NCBI GenBank assembly: GCA_039621445.1
Contig: CP154956.1
Span: 48,341,291 to 48,405,290 of the forward strand
Origin: Euglena gracilis
Taxonomy: Eukaryota; Euglenida; Euglenophyceae; Euglenales
DNA length: 64,000 nt
Direction: 5' to 3'
Shown: positions 51,702-63,600 of the stretch, piece by piece
Numbering within the stretch: position 1 is the stretch's first letter
Layout: every line of letters begins with the position of its first letter
Made by a program: the position numbers and the translations under genes
The notes under the pieces: generated by a model
Told to the model about the DNA's origin: nothing
The model's input: the letters and a program-made list of their open reading frames with translations, nothing else
The model's database searches: none

Positions 51702-53635
51702 ATGTTGTAGAGCTTCCTTGTAAGTGGCGCGTTGTGCTGGCGACTCAAACCTGGGTTGACCCGAGAAAGGTTGTCCCGGTTCAACAGGTGGTTGTGTCTG
51801 TCCAGCCGAAGCCGGTTGTGAAGGTGTTGTGACAGGAGGTGTCGAACAGGAATTGTAGATTGTGCGGGTACTTTTGCACGTGCCGACTGCGCGGCTTGAG
51901 CAGGGGGTCCTGTTCTTTGTATAGGTAGGTTGGTTTGAACCTGCTGCTGATGCGGCAGGCGTGGTGTAGATGTTGATTGTGCAGTCGAAACTGCTTGTAC
52001 CGGTTTTGTTTGTGGTGCCGGAGTAGGTTGAGCTACTGGCGGCACAAGATTCGTCGCCGAAGCGAGTTGTTCCATTGGACCAGGTGGATGTGGTGGTGCA
52101 TTCACACGCAAAACTTCAGGTAGTGCCCAGGTGGGTATACCCAAAATTTTGGAATTTGGACCAATGCCATCCATTATCACTCCTTTCACGTTGATGGCTC
52201 CCAAATGGGATCCAAGTTCGTAAATTTTGTCAAGGGGAAGATATTGTTCTCCTTTGGATGTGTAAGCGAAATCCGCAGATTGTGGTACTCGTTCATAGTG
52301 AATATTGTCCACTACGGGACGCAGGGGGTTTTCTCCGACAACCCGTATCGCTGTCGGTTCCGGCAGTGGTACGGCGGGGGTTGTCGGTGGTTGCGGTTGA
52401 GATTGTACCGATGGTTGAGTTTGTACGGGTTGTGGTGGTTGAGGGGCCGGTTGAGGTGGTTCGTCAGTTTCCATGGTATACTCCGGCTCTGGTTCTGCCG
52501 TTGTATACTCGTCATAAGGCTCTTCGGCCATCTCGTCGGTATAGTTTTCATCGTATGGCTCTTCGGCCTGCATAGCGTATTGTGATGGCATACCAGCCTC
52601 CCAGTTCCGGGCAGGTGGCATGCGTGGGGGAGAGGAAAAACGTTGTTGTGGTAAGTATATTGGTTCTTGCATTTGTACATCACCCATCTCACTTTCTGTG
52701 AGTTCAGGAGTATAACGGCGCATGTGTTCCGCGTAAGCACCCACTGGGTGCACTCCGCGGAGCACCGGCGGGACCAGGACTCCCAGGTCCCTGAGGGTTA
52801 CGTTGTCTGGAAATCCGGATTCTCCGGGTTGGAAGAAGATTCTACCCGCTATCGTACTCTGGGACCACATGTCCCAGGTGGCGATAGGCTTGTTGGCGAT
52901 TGCAAGCAATTGTCGGCAGTACGAATCCCACATCACTCGGATGAAGGGATCCGGTCTGTCCTCTGCGCACATGCGCAGAGCGTTACGAATTGTATCTGTT
53001 GAAGCCGTTGTCAGTTCACCCATGTACTTGGGGAACCGAGGCATAACGGGAGCGGCATACTGCCTTTGTGGGTGTTCTGGTTGTGTGGCATACTGCCCTT
53101 GTGGAGGTTGTGTGGCATACTGCCCTTGTGGCGGTTGTGCGGGGTAATAGTGACTACGTAGTTGTTCAGCCCATTGTCGTTGTTCCGATTGTATATATTG
53201 TTGTTCTACCGCCGCAAAAGCAGCGCGTTGGCCACTGCTACTAGCCAGATCGTATCTCCTTGGGGGCCGCGGTTGCGGCACCGCAAACTGTTCATAGGCA
53301 GATTCCGTTTGTTGTGGAATCATAGGTTGAGATTGTAAGCCACCAAGTGTCGTTTGTTCTGGAGCAACATGCGGAACCGCATGTTGAGTCACAGGGAGAT
53401 TTGCCACTACGGGCCTTGCTGCCGGAGCAGCTTGTAACGGAGGGGCTGCCACTACGGGCCTTGCTGCCGAAGCAGCTTGTACATGCCGAACGGGGACTTG
53501 CTCTCCACGAGGGAGTGCAAGTCCTCGTCCTCCCGAAGGAGGTTGTGGGTGAGGGGGTCCTCCCGTAGGAGGTTGTCCAGGGGGAACATACGGTTGGGAG
53601 GATGGAGGACCAGGTCCCCTTCCTCCAGCATCCAT
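51698..53635 (-). CDS. Chromovirus accessory ORF, ~645 aa Pro/Gln-rich
   Basis: The frame is open from 53863; the likeliest start is MDAGGRGPGPP at 53635. Begins with PPSGGRG-type and AAPAARPVVA repeats, then imperfect PPQGQYATQ repeats (about 53060-53150). A more ordered centre follows: KYMGELTTASTDTIRNALRM, FIRVMWDSYCRQLLAIANK, TIAGRIFFQPGESGFPDNVT, LRDLGVLVPPVLRGVHPVGA. A second segment (EQYLPLDKIYELGSHLGAIN) is followed by a Gln/Pro-rich end. The central part could be a Gag- or capsid-like domain, but I cannot assign it. It lies about 320 nt after the pol stop. Confidence 0.55.
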   Translation of the reverse strand: MDAGGRGPGPPSSQPYVPPGQPPTGGPPHPQPPSGGRGLALPRGEQVPVRHVQAASAARPVVAAPPLQAAPAARPVVANLPVTQHAVPHVAPEQTTLGGLQSQPMIPQQTESAYEQFAVPQPRPPRRYDLASSSGQRAAFAAVEQQYIQSEQRQWAEQLRSHYYPAQPPQGQYATQPPQGQYATQPEHPQRQYAAPVMPRFPKYMGELTTASTDTIRNALRMCAEDRPDPFIRVMWDSYCRQLLAIANKPIATWDMWSQSTIAGRIFFQPGESGFPDNVTLRDLGVLVPPVLRGVHPVGAYAEHMRRYTPELTESEMGDVQMQEPIYLPQQRFSSPPRMPPARNWEAGMPSQYAMQAEEPYDENYTDEMAEEPYDEYTTAEPEPEYTMETDEPPQPAPQPPQPVQTQPSVQSQPQPPTTPAVPLPEPTAIRVVGENPLRPVVDNIHYERVPQSADFAYTSKGEQYLPLDKIYELGSHLGAINVKGVIMDGIGPNSKILGIPTWALPEVLRVNAPPHPPGPMEQLASATNLVPPVAQPTPAPQTKPVQAVSTAQSTSTPRLPHQQQVQTNLPIQRTGPPAQAAQSARAKVPAQSTIPVRHLLSQHLHNRLRLDRHNHLLNRDNLSRVNPGLSRQHNAPLTRKLYNI

Positions 53636-53956
53636 CTTGAAAAAAAGCAGATAGTAGCAAGTACTGATCTGTGGGGAAACAGAGAAATAAGGCAGTGTAC
53701 CGTAATATTGTACGCATGCAACCAAGTGTACACAGACACAAAAATATTTGTATGTTTGCAATAATTGTAAGTTGAAATTGTAGCTCCAAGTGTAAAAATG
53801 AATTGTATAGGACCGTAGTCCTTTAGCGAAAAGTCCTTCGCTAGGGACAAAATGGTTTGGCATCCGCCCATTATACAGTTTGGCATCCGCCCATTATACA
53901 TTTCGTCGAAAGTCCATGCTATGGACAAAATCTTGGACATCTTTGTATATCCTCCC

Positions 53957-56900
53957 TTAGAAGGTATTTACAGAAATGTCAATGTTGTTTCGTTTGTTCC
54001 ACAGCTTCCAGTCTTGTTGGATATAACCAACAAAACTAGTTGCAGGTTCCCAAGTGTCCTCTTCGGGACCATATCCTTTCCACCGTACTTTCCAGTAATG
54101 TACACCTCTGTCTACTTTGTGGTCGAGGATTTTGTCAACGACAAAATCATCTGTCTCAGGCAGTTTTGACCGTGGTTTGAAGTAGAGACAGGGTATGGCT
54201 TTACCGTTTGGTGGAGTCAGGTATGGTTTGAAGTCATCCATGTGCACATCCTCGACACCGTTGGGTAAAGCGACTTTGTAGCGCCCACTTGTACCCAACC
54301 GATCAAGGATCTCACATGGTCCGATCCAGAGGGGGTCCAACTTCGTGGATTGCATGCGGGTTCTACTGTTCCGAACCCACACGCGGTCACCTGGGTTGTA
54401 TATCGGTGATTTGTAAGCTTGTAAGAATTGTCTTTGTTTTTGTAAGTGTATAGCGACTACGCGCTTTTGCACATCCGTGCGCAATGATTCTACTTCAGAG
54501 AACCATGTTTCGCAACTCACGCTAGAACGAGCAGGTCGTTCTGACGGGATGTCGCCAATGGCTGGGGGATCACGTCCGAAGACGATCTTGTACGGTGAGT
54601 ATTGTAATATCAGACCCGGTAAAGTGTTGATATAAAATAAACACCAGGGTAATACTTGTAGCCAGGCATTGTGCGATTCGGCCAGTGAAAGTCGTAGCAT
54701 GTTGACTACAGCTTTCACTGCCGCTTCAGCGCGACCATTGCCTTTTGGACGATAAGTGAAAGAAAAATGCTGCTCTATTCCGAGTAAACCGCAAAGAGTT
54801 GTAAAAAATCGGGAAGAAATCAAATGGTCTTGATCACTCACGATTTCATTCGGTAAACCCATGAGGCAAATGCATCTTTCTAAAAACATTTGTGCTAAAA
54901 CTTGTGCTGTCAACCCTGCTTTCTGGCATGGAATGGCTACAATGTACCCACTCAGCCGACAGACGACAACAAGAACGTAATCGTAAATTTTGTCATCTGT
55001 TCCTTTGCAAGGTTCAAGTTCCACAAAATCCATGCAGAGGGATGTAAAAATGTCATTTGGTACGGGGAAGAAGTCCATCATACCAGGGGGGGTATCTCTG
55101 CGCGGTTTCACAGCTTGACAAATTTGGCACCGTTGCGAAATTTGTAAACAGCGCTTATACAGTTCTTTTTCGGTCAGGGTTGTGCAGTACCTGCGACCCA
55201 CCAAAGAGAAAAGTTTGGGGGCCCCAGGGTGACCTTGGTTGTGATAACATAAAAGTACGTCATCAACCAAGTCACAGGGTATGCAGTACTTGTAACCGGT
55301 ATCATTCCGAAAAATCAAACGTAAAGGCGATAAGGTATAATTCTCAACCAATTCACCATTACGCAATCTTTGTACGACATCATTGTAAAAATCGTCTTTG
55401 GAATAATCCCATTCTCGAAAGAAGAGAGGGGATGGGGATTCGGATCGCGTGACCCGGCGGGGGCCCGGCACTCTGCCGCGTTGTCGTTTTCCCCGTACGG
55501 GGGCTACCGGCATCCGCCGCCAAATCCGCGAGACAGGAAAATTGTCAAGTAAATTGTCAGCGGCGTCTGCGCGCCTTGCGAATTCGTCGGCTTCGCGACT
55601 TCCGTGGAACGTGGCATCACCCTCGTCAGGGTTACCAGGGTAATGCCAGGGTGCACGTGAAAGTGGGTCAGCAACTTTTTGAGTATGACCTGGTGTGTAA
55701 ACTACCACCAGGTTGAATTGACTCAAAAATTCGTGCCATCGGCATCTTCGGCCAACTGAGGACATGGCTTTGTTTAAGTCTTCGGTGTACCAGTGTTGGA
55801 GAGACTCGTGGTCTGTCAACACTAGTATTTGTACGAGTGAACTGGCGACCCAACTTCGGAATTTTTGTAGGATAAGGACAATGGCATACGTCTCCTTTTC
55901 TCGTATGCTCCATTTGACTTGTCCTTTTCCGTCTTCACCTTGTAGCTTTCTGCTGAAGAATGCTACAGGGCGCAGTTCATTGGACGAGTTATGTTGACTC
56001 AACACACCGCCGACAGCATAGTCGCTGCTGTCGACCTCCAGTACGTATGGTTTGTACGGGTCGGCAATGTCAAGCACAACATTGTCCAACATCAGTTGTT
56101 TAATTGTCGTTAGCGATTCTCGCATTGTATCATCCCATTGTATCTTTGTATTGTCAGGAGCGCGATTTTTGAGTTGTCGCGTCAGTGGTACCGCGATTTT
56201 CGCGAAATCCTTCATGTAAATCGCTAATTGCTGCGCTAAACCCAAAAATCCTTTTAAATGGGTGATTGTCTTGATGTTTTCAGGTGTCCACTTCTTTATA
56301 GCTTCGAGTTTGCTTGGAGATGCTCTCCTTTGTCCGTTATTAAGAATGTGTCCACAAAATTTTATCGTTTCGCGAAACAAATGCATTTTCGCACCTTTGA
56401 CGAAAAGCAAATGTTTTTGGAACGTTGTCAGAACGGAACGTATATCGCGGTAGTGAATATCAAGGATATCACTACCCGAATTTGTAAGTGGAGGAGGTGT
56501 GCCAATCAGCACGTCATCAATGTATACCATTGCAAACGGTAAGTCTCGTAAAATCCATTGTATCATTCTTTGGAACATGGCTGGGCCATTCTTAACACCC
56601 ATTGGTAAGCACGTCCATTGGTAAACTCCGCGGGAGGTTACAAATGCGGTGTACGGTTGTGAGTCAGGGTGTAGGTGCATCTGGTGAAAACCATCCTCTA
56701 AGTCGAAAATCGACCAGAGGCGGTTTTCCGCTTGTTTTGTAATCAGGTCTTCGATAAGTGGTAACGGAAATGGATCGTCTTTTGTCTGTGAGTTCAAGTA
56801 TCGGTAATCCAGCACAAGTCTCCACTTCTTCTCTCCAGAAGCATCGGGAGGCTTGGGTACAACAAAAGCTTGTGAGGTCCATTCGCTTTTGGATGGTATG

Positions 56901-57751
56901 ATCCATTTTCGTTCAATCAGTTTTTCGATCATTGTATTGAGAGCTTGTTCTCTTTCGCCTGAACAGCGAAAGAATTTTCGGTGCATGGGCTGTGCACCTT
57001 CTTTGAGTTCGATTTTACAGACACCAAAAGGTCCGCGAATTGCAGGATCTATGTCATGGGCATAGATAGGATGTTCTAAAACATCACTGAATTCGCGATT
57101 GATCTTTGTACATAGTTCTTGTGATTTGGGATGTTGACCACCGCTTTCTATCACTGCGGATAGTTGGTATATTTGGTCATTCTGACCTTTATCCCGTAGG
57201 AATTTGTCAGTGTGGTCAACAGTTCCGAATGCATCAAAGAAACAAACACGAAAAATGATTTCTTTCAATGGTGGTAACATGACACCGCAAAAATCTTCAA
57301 ACAAAGGGGTGTCATTCGGTAAATCCCACCACTGAAAAGTGACATACGTCAGTTGTTGGAACCATTCCGCTTCGGGATTTATAGGAATCAGTAGCACACC
57401 GCGTGCTTGATCCCGAAGGATCTTGTCAACGACAAGAGGGATAAGTTTCAGAGGTGGATGTAGCCACAGGACCACATCACCCCAAAACTTATCAAACGCA
57501 TTTGTATGGCTTGACCAGTAATTGGATAAACGAGAATGTGCTTTGGACGAAAATGCGTCAATCTCCAATTGTAGGTCCATCGACTTCGCGATTTGTGCGA
57601 TTTTGGAAAACCAAGTTTCCAAAATGCGGTATTGTCCAAAATTGAACGCATTCCAGATGCGGTTCGCGAAAACTGTCGCGGTTTCAGTCCTGTGGAGGGC
57701 TGAAACACAGTTTACCGAACCACATCGGTAATACGTTGTGTCCGCAGACAC
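53957..57751 (-). CDS. Chromovirus Pol: Dam-like domain, RT, RNase H, integrase, chromodomain
   Basis: 1264 codons, TAA stop. Residues about 60-125 resemble the Dam-like domain of DIRS Pol ([39 protein letters not shown]), but NPPW is replaced by HPPL, so it is probably inactive. [31 protein letters not shown], the catalytic [10 protein letters not shown] (about 56530). RNase [52 protein letters not shown]. Integrase: [16 protein letters not shown] zinc-binding region, then the DDE residues in [20 protein letters not shown] and [12 protein letters not shown] Gypsy-like insert follows ([25 protein letters not shown]). C-terminal chromodomain: [36 protein letters not shown]. The chromodomain probably directs insertion to marked chromatin. 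It begins 11 nt after the protease ORF. Confidence 0.9.
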   Translation of the reverse strand: MSADTTYYRCGSVNCVSALHRTETATVFANRIWNAFNFGQYRILETWFSKIAQIAKSMDLQLEIDAFSSKAHSRLSNYWSSHTNAFDKFWGDVVLWLHPPLKLIPLVVDKILRDQARGVLLIPINPEAEWFQQLTYVTFQWWDLPNDTPLFEDFCGVMLPPLKEIIFRVCFFDAFGTVDHTDKFLRDKGQNDQIYQLSAVIESGGQHPKSQELCTKINREFSDVLEHPIYAHDIDPAIRGPFGVCKIELKEGAQPMHRKFFRCSGEREQALNTMIEKLIERKWIIPSKSEWTSQAFVVPKPPDASGEKKWRLVLDYRYLNSQTKDDPFPLPLIEDLITKQAENRLWSIFDLEDGFHQMHLHPDSQPYTAFVTSRGVYQWTCLPMGVKNGPAMFQRMIQWILRDLPFAMVYIDDVLIGTPPPLTNSGSDILDIHYRDIRSVLTTFQKHLLFVKGAKMHLFRETIKFCGHILNNGQRRASPSKLEAIKKWTPENIKTITHLKGFLGLAQQLAIYMKDFAKIAVPLTRQLKNRAPDNTKIQWDDTMRESLTTIKQLMLDNVVLDIADPYKPYVLEVDSSDYAVGGVLSQHNSSNELRPVAFFSRKLQGEDGKGQVKWSIREKETYAIVLILQKFRSWVASSLVQILVLTDHESLQHWYTEDLNKAMSSVGRRCRWHEFLSQFNLVVVYTPGHTQKVADPLSRAPWHYPGNPDEGDATFHGSREADEFARRADAADNLLDNFPVSRIWRRMPVAPVRGKRQRGRVPGPRRVTRSESPSPLFFREWDYSKDDFYNDVVQRLRNGELVENYTLSPLRLIFRNDTGYKYCIPCDLVDDVLLCYHNQGHPGAPKLFSLVGRRYCTTLTEKELYKRCLQISQRCQICQAVKPRRDTPPGMMDFFPVPNDIFTSLCMDFVELEPCKGTDDKIYDYVLVVVCRLSGYIVAIPCQKAGLTAQVLAQMFLERCICLMGLPNEIVSDQDHLISSRFFTTLCGLLGIEQHFSFTYRPKGNGRAEAAVKAVVNMLRLSLAESHNAWLQVLPWCLFYINTLPGLILQYSPYKIVFGRDPPAIGDIPSERPARSSVSCETWFSEVESLRTDVQKRVVAIHLQKQRQFLQAYKSPIYNPGDRVWVRNSRTRMQSTKLDPLWIGPCEILDRLGTSGRYKVALPNGVEDVHMDDFKPYLTPPNGKAIPCLYFKPRSKLPETDDFVVDKILDHKVDRGVHYWKVRWKGYGPEEDTWEPATSFVGYIQQDWKLWNKRNNIDISVNTF

Positions 57752-57762
57752 TTCGTCAGGGA

Positions 57763-59154
57763 TTATACCAGGTGTATCAGGTGTATTGTGTAGAGGACAA
57801 TTGTCGTTGGCATTCTGCCACTTGTATGCAGGGACATTGGAGGGGTTGGCATTCTGCCATTCGGGGTCAGAGAGATTGGCTTTCTGCCATTGGAGATCCT
57901 GTTGCGCGATTCTCGCGATTCCAAACAGGACGCGATTCCGCGTTTGTCCAATTGTCGATGTACTTCAACACACAACGGGTAACAACCCGGTGTGTTGTGT
58001 TCTCGTTCAGCGGTCAGGGTAAACTCGGTACCGGTCCCGGTACCAAGTGTACTCTGGTTGTTGTGTAAAGCGATTAGTTTGGAAGGTTCAACAATACATC
58101 CACAGTCGAAATCAGGTTGTGTGGAAATTCTCCGGCAATGTGCGCATTGGTAGGAAGTGTCGGTCTGGTAGTGCATGTCAGTCATGTGTAGTGTGTGTAT
58201 GGGGGTGTTGGAAGTTGTAGCTGCTGGGGGGTGTACAGGGGTGTCCGAAATCGACACACCTGGTGGAAAACGTAAAAGTTGTGCAGCTGGGCGGCTACTC
58301 GACACCGAAATTTCTTCAGGCCTTTGGGCTTTCGCCTTGGAACCCAGTGGAACGTGGGGGGTTAAGCTACTCGCTTTCCCTACCGCATGGGAAACGTGCG
58401 GTAAAAGTGTAGTGGGCAGGGGGGCAGCTTTCTCTTTACCCCTAGGGTAGGAAACGGTGTTTTCGGTTGTAGAAAACGTTGTGGCAAGGCGGGGGGACAT
58501 CTGGGAAGATGTCTTGGGGGAGAAATTCGGTGGTGTGGGTTGTGTGCGTGAAGTAGTGCGCAAACCGAGGGAGGGGCAATCCACAACAAGGCGGTTCTGA
58601 CGCAAGAACGGAAAACCCAAAATTACGTCAGAGCCGCGAATACCCGATTCGTAACTCCAGGTACCCAGAAAATTTTGTGTGTGTGGGGGCTGTGAGTGGT
58701 GCTTGGGGATGATGGGGAGGAGTATGTCCAAAAAGCATCCCAAGTCACCACCACACATGGGGCTGTTGTCAGCAGTCATAATTTTGATGGGGTACTTGGC
58801 TTTCACCAAGAGGGAGTTGGGAATTAATCCCGTTCGGAAAAAGAAGGGGATTCGACACCCTGTGTCGACCAAAATTTTGCATTTGGTAGAAAAATTTTGT
58901 GTTCGGATTTCCGCTTGGACCAAAAGTTCCATGGGGGGTACGCAAAGTGCAGGATCCGGTGTAAAATTGTTGTCTCTCCAACTATTCCAGGATCCCGTTC
59001 CTACTTTGCTCAGCATTCCAGGCAGAAATTTGGAGTGGGGGGTGGGGGACCCGAAAATTTTCCGGGTACCGACCAAAAAGGCAGATGGGCAGGGAAAGTA
59101 AGGTTGATCAGGTCCTACTTCCGTCTGTTCATCAGCCCAGAGGTCCGTGCCCAC
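57763..59154 (-). CDS. Chromovirus aspartic protease ORF
   Basis: 463 codons. The catalytic box is [20 protein letters not shown] (about 58880-58825), followed by [14 protein letters not shown] and [19 protein letters not shown] (about 58640-58580), the paired ILG strand. The N-terminal extension and a long Pro/Ser/Thr-rich C-terminal half have no assigned domain. A Cys/His cluster ([19 protein letters not shown]) near 58150 may bind zinc. The active protein would be a homodimer that cleaves Gag and Pol. Confidence 0.75.
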   Translation of the reverse strand: MGTDLWADEQTEVGPDQPYFPCPSAFLVGTRKIFGSPTPHSKFLPGMLSKVGTGSWNSWRDNNFTPDPALCVPPMELLVQAEIRTQNFSTKCKILVDTGCRIPFFFRTGLIPNSLLVKAKYPIKIMTADNSPMCGGDLGCFLDILLPIIPKHHSQPPHTQNFLGTWSYESGIRGSDVILGFPFLRQNRLVVDCPSLGLRTTSRTQPTPPNFSPKTSSQMSPRLATTFSTTENTVSYPRGKEKAAPLPTTLLPHVSHAVGKASSLTPHVPLGSKAKAQRPEEISVSSSRPAAQLLRFPPGVSISDTPVHPPAATTSNTPIHTLHMTDMHYQTDTSYQCAHCRRISTQPDFDCGCIVEPSKLIALHNNQSTLGTGTGTEFTLTAEREHNTPGCYPLCVEVHRQLDKRGIASCLESRESRNRISNGRKPISLTPNGRMPTPPMSLHTSGRMPTTIVLYTIHLIHLV

Positions 59155-59169
59155 AGACCTCGGGCTCCC

Positions 59170-60630
59170 CTACTCCAAGTCCGATTCAGCACTTCGGCTG
59201 TTTATCGTTTTCTTGTGTGAGTAGATAGCGCGCAATGCGCGGACCGCATTGCGGTCATCCTCCAACGAGGATTCGGAGTTCTCATCCCCCTCCCTGCCCG
59301 AAGCCGGGGTTCCCTCCTCTAAAGAGGAGATTTTGAACCCGACCTTGTGTTTGTTGTTGTGTTTTGTATCATTGTAGTGACGTTGGTTCGGGCGGGGAGA
59401 GCGAGAACGGTAACATTTGGACGAATGGTGGTTATGTGATCCACAAAGGGAACACTTTTGTCGGTTTTGTGATTTTTGTCGGTTTTGTGATGGGCTTTCA
59501 CCCCTTGGAGGTCTTGGTGAACGGAATCCCGTTCGACCACGGTTCTTGTTGTAATCCGGTTTCCCGGATGACGATCGCGAAGAAGATGATCCACTTCGCG
59601 AACGTGATCGCGATGAGTCGCGATTTGTATCACGCTTGTAAGGGGGTCGGGGTGATCGACCACGAGGTGCGCGATCGCGTCCGCGGTCGCGGAACGGTGA
59701 TCGGGACCTTTGGCGATAACCCGAAGATTGTGATTGTCCGGATTTGTGTGAAAACCCAGAGGAGCGTGAGCTCCGCGAGGATTGTGAACCCCTTGGACTC
59801 TGATACCGCTTTCGCGTATCAGGGTGGGGGCAGTCACGGGACGTATGCCCCGCTTTGTTGCACAAAAAGCAAGTTTTGTCAGAAGATTGGTCAGATGAGC
59901 GCGGATAGCGCGTTTTTGTATCTCCTCTTGGAGAATTTGTATGTTTACCGTATCCCCGTGGGGATTTTGGCGATTTTGGAGAAGAAGTCTTTTGTAGGGC
60001 ACTTACCGTACCGCTAGGGAGACCAGCGGTAGGGTGGTGGGTGTAAGCCGATTGTATCTGTCCCAAAAGTTGTGAGAGTTTCATTTGTTTGGATACATAG
60101 TTCCATCGTTGTTCAAGTGTGAGTTTGTTGTCCGCGAGTTCCTCGCGGTGAATGTCCTTGATAATTGTAGGAATGAAATGGAGGAGAACCGCATCGAATT
60201 GTTCTTTCATTTGGTTCTCTCCCAGTTCATCAACCTCAGAAGCCAATCCCAACCATTTGGAATACCAAAGGTCGATGGACTTCCATTTTCGGTCACTGGG
60301 CGCGAATTGCCGCCATTTTTTCTCCAGCGTAATTCGCGAAATGAGGCTTGAACAGGTTGACGCATATTGGTCAACCAGTTCATCAAAAGTTATCCGATTC
60401 CGGATCACAAGTTGTCGGGCGCGTTCTTTTTCTTCCTTGGGGAGGCAATCAATGAATTCCATCTTGATTACCTCAGGGTTCCCGTCTTGGGTTGGACCCT
60501 TCAAGTCCCAGTAGTATGTCCAGTCGCGCCAAAATTGTTTCCAAGTTGTGGGATCTCCGTCCCATTGTGGCTTAACCTTGTTGGCAATTGTGATTGTACC
60601 TTTGAAATCGCGGTGGACCGCGATTTCCAT
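59170..60630 (-). CDS. Chromovirus Gag with two CCHC zinc knuckles
   Basis: Start at MEIAVHRDFKG (60630), overlapping the upstream ORF by 59 nt in another frame; 486 codons. The retrotransposon-Gag core is around WDGDPTTWKQFWRDWTYYW, LEKKWRQFAPSDRKWKSIDL and WYSKWLGLASEVDELGENQM. Then come a Ser/Pro-rich linker, CFLCNKAGHTSRDC (about 59880-59840), a long Arg/Ser repeat region, and CSLCGSHNHHSSKC (about 59450-59410). Both knuckles are C-x2-C-x4-H-x4-C. The RS-rich stretch between knuckles resembles splicing-factor RS domains, which is unusual for Gag. Confidence 0.8.
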   Translation of the reverse strand: MEIAVHRDFKGTITIANKVKPQWDGDPTTWKQFWRDWTYYWDLKGPTQDGNPEVIKMEFIDCLPKEEKERARQLVIRNRITFDELVDQYASTCSSLISRITLEKKWRQFAPSDRKWKSIDLWYSKWLGLASEVDELGENQMKEQFDAVLLHFIPTIIKDIHREELADNKLTLEQRWNYVSKQMKLSQLLGQIQSAYTHHPTAGLPSGTVSALQKTSSPKSPKSPRGYGKHTNSPRGDTKTRYPRSSDQSSDKTCFLCNKAGHTSRDCPHPDTRKRYQSPRGSQSSRSSRSSGFSHKSGQSQSSGYRQRSRSPFRDRGRDRAPRGRSPRPPYKRDTNRDSSRSRSRSGSSSSRSSSGKPDYNKNRGRTGFRSPRPPRGESPSQNRQKSQNRQKCSLCGSHNHHSSKCYRSRSPRPNQRHYNDTKHNNKHKVGFKISSLEEGTPASGREGDENSESSLEDDRNAVRALRAIYSHKKTINSRSAESDLE

Positions 60631-63600
60631 CGTAATTGTTGGGGTAAGGTTGTTGTTGTGGCATGCGCGAATGCGCATCCATGATGGTACTCATGGTACC
60701 GTAGGTACCATGGGTATTTGGTACATCGCAATTCCGCGAATTGTATGGTTGTGGTTCGCGATTCCGCGATTCGGATTGTAAATGGTCGCTATTCCGCGAT
60801 TCGGGGTGTGGCAACATACCAGGGGGGTAGGACTCCCGTTGTTCACCCGCAAATCGGGGAACCGCGGTAAATTCCGTGTTTCGCATTCGCGATCCATGGC
60901 CAATACCCGGGGTAGGGGTATGGCTCATACCGCGAATCAGTCCCGATTCGCGAATTTCTTGTTGTAAAACCGGAGGATTCGCGGTTTTTGTGGTAAAAAC
61001 CGGTTCCTCATCCGAAGATTCACCCTTAGGGGGGGGAATCTTAAGTTGTGGTATAAACGGGCGATTATAATTGCGATTGTAGGCATGTTCATGATCATGT
61101 GCATCCGTGGATGCTTGTAGGGCATGCGCATCCGAAGATGCTTGTAGGGGTGCGCATACTGCGCTTTTGGAAGGATTGGCATCCAACGAATCGCGAATTT
61201 GATGCACAAAGTCGCGAGTTGGATGTCGGGCATCCGAAGATGCTTCGGTTGATGCGCGAAAAGCGCGTTGTGAGCTGGAAGTTGCATTTTGACCACCGAA
61301 AACACGGTTTTCAGGGGCAAAGTGCGGGGGGTTGCGGGATTTTGCATGAATCTCGTCCAAAGTCAATGCAAAATCTTGGATACTTTGTTCCAATGAACCA
61401 ACCACTTGGAAAAGGTCCGAAATTCTTTCAACATCACTCTGCAAACGCTTAATACGTTTGCGGTATGAGGGTAACTCATCCAAAAGTGGTAGTTTGTCAA
61501 CAATGGAGGCAAAATCCGCTGAAAGCTTTGGAAAAGTGGTGTCCAAGAATTGGACCCGCTTAACCAAAGTTTCCATTGCGGTTGTAAGGGTGTTCAACCG
61601 ATTCTCGGTTTGTGGGGTTGTGGTACCCAACGTGGGTTGGAGTACCCCTACCGCATTTTCAGCGGTTTTGTCATCCATCATTGTAGAAAGTCGGTTCTCC
61701 AACACCGAGATTTGTTGTTTTAGTGTGAGAACTTGTTGGGTGACCGAATTTTCGGTCCTCATCAAGGTTTCACAAAATTCTTGTAAGTTTTCCTGATTTT
61801 TCGCAAGCATTTGGTCGTAAAATGTGCGAAAATCAAGGGGTAGTTCGACTTCGCGAACCGTTTGTCCATCCGAGGATGGTTGGAGTCCGGAGACCCTTGT
61901 AGAAAGTGTTTGTACGCGTTTTTGTAAATGGGAAGTGGTGGATTGTAAGGTTTTGTGTTGGGTATTCAAATCCGCAAGTGCGGTTTCAATGCCGGTGATA
62001 TCCGGAATTGATTTTTGAATACCGTTGCACCGTTTGTGCAAATCCGCAAACGCGGATTCGATTTTGTTCACATCCGCTTGTAACTGATTGTGCAAATCGG
62101 TTACAGTGGATCGTAATGCTCCCATACTGGGATTTTTGGTGGAAGTTTCCGCAAAGCGGCGTTGTAAGTCCCCAATTGCAGTTTGTAGTCCCGAAACATC
62201 CGCAAAAGCGGTTTTCAGGTCTGCAAACGCAATTTGGAGGTCCGCATTCGCGGTTTGGATGGTAGTTATGACCGTTTCTCGGTCTTGGAGTTCCGCATTC
62301 GCGGTTTGTAAGCTAAGAATCACCGCATCGCGGGATTGGAGTTCCGCCGTAGCGGTTTGTAGCGCATTGGACGCAGTTTCAAGTTTTTGTATGTCGTTTT
62401 GCCACTTTTCATGGAGGAAATCTTGCCGATGCGCGATTTCCGCCACTTGAGTGTGCAATGTGGTCAAATTGTGGGAAACTTCACCGCATTTGCAGGAAGT
62501 TTGTTCCAAACGAGCAATCCGCTCTTCCAGTTGTTGAGCAAAAGCTCTTTGTACATAGTTTTCGCGTATTTGTGCAAAATTTTGATGAAAACTTGCGTTT
62601 TCATCACCCAAACGCAAAATGCGTTCCTGGGATTGTTGTACAACATTGGATAGGGTTGAGAAGTGCTCATATGAGACATATGAGCCAAGTTCCGCACCCG
62701 TAGGCGCTTTATCCCGTTGTTGTAGGCGGGACTGCATTTCTTGCATTGTATAAGAAAAGTTTTCCAGTTGTGTGAACAATTGTTGTAAATTTTGTTGTAA
62801 ATGTGAAAATTTTGCGTTATTCCGCGATTCCGCGGTTTGGAGGGTCTCTTGTACCTGTTGGAAGTTGTGTACCAAGGTGTTGCGCAAAAATGCGTCAAAA
62901 CCTTGGTGGAGGTTCTGAAGGTCCATTGTAGTGGAGTTAAAATTCTTTTGGCAAAATTGTCCAAATTCTTGGATATATTGCCAAAGGAAGTCCAGCTTGC
63001 CGAAAACGGCCTTGTGACTGTCTTCATCAAATTGTAGGACTTGGTTCAGTGTTTTAGCGCAATTTTGGACACATGCTTCGATGTGTCGAAATTGCTGTTG
63101 TAGTGGGTGGTTCTCCGGTAAATTTGCGACTACGCGCTCAACGGTATTACTGGAGAACGAATCCCGGTCTTCTTCGGGGTCATTGTCCATGGGAACAATG
63201 ACACCGGCAGTGTCCGGGACCACCAACCGCATTTCAGCGGACCAAGGTAGTTCTGGGATTTCTCCCAATTGTGGAGGGGGGGGCAAGTCCCGAATGGGGC
63301 TTACCGGTGGTAGGGCCGGGGGGGGTTGGAAAAAACAAGGTGTTTCCAACCCGTCCTCGTAAGGGGGGGGCTCTGTAGGCAATTGGGTGCCAAAAGGCAC
63401 TAATTGCCAGTTCCGTTCGGGCATTCTGCCCACTTGTGAGTCAGACTCCGCAGAAGCGGAAGGGGTCCATAGACCCATTGTAGGGTTATGTTGTACCGCA
63501 AATGCGGCTGTTTTAACAGTGGGTCCGCGAATGCGGGTTGGGTCCGTAGACCCTTGTAGGGGGGGGGGCACCGCCGAAGCGGCTTGGGTCCGAAGACCCT

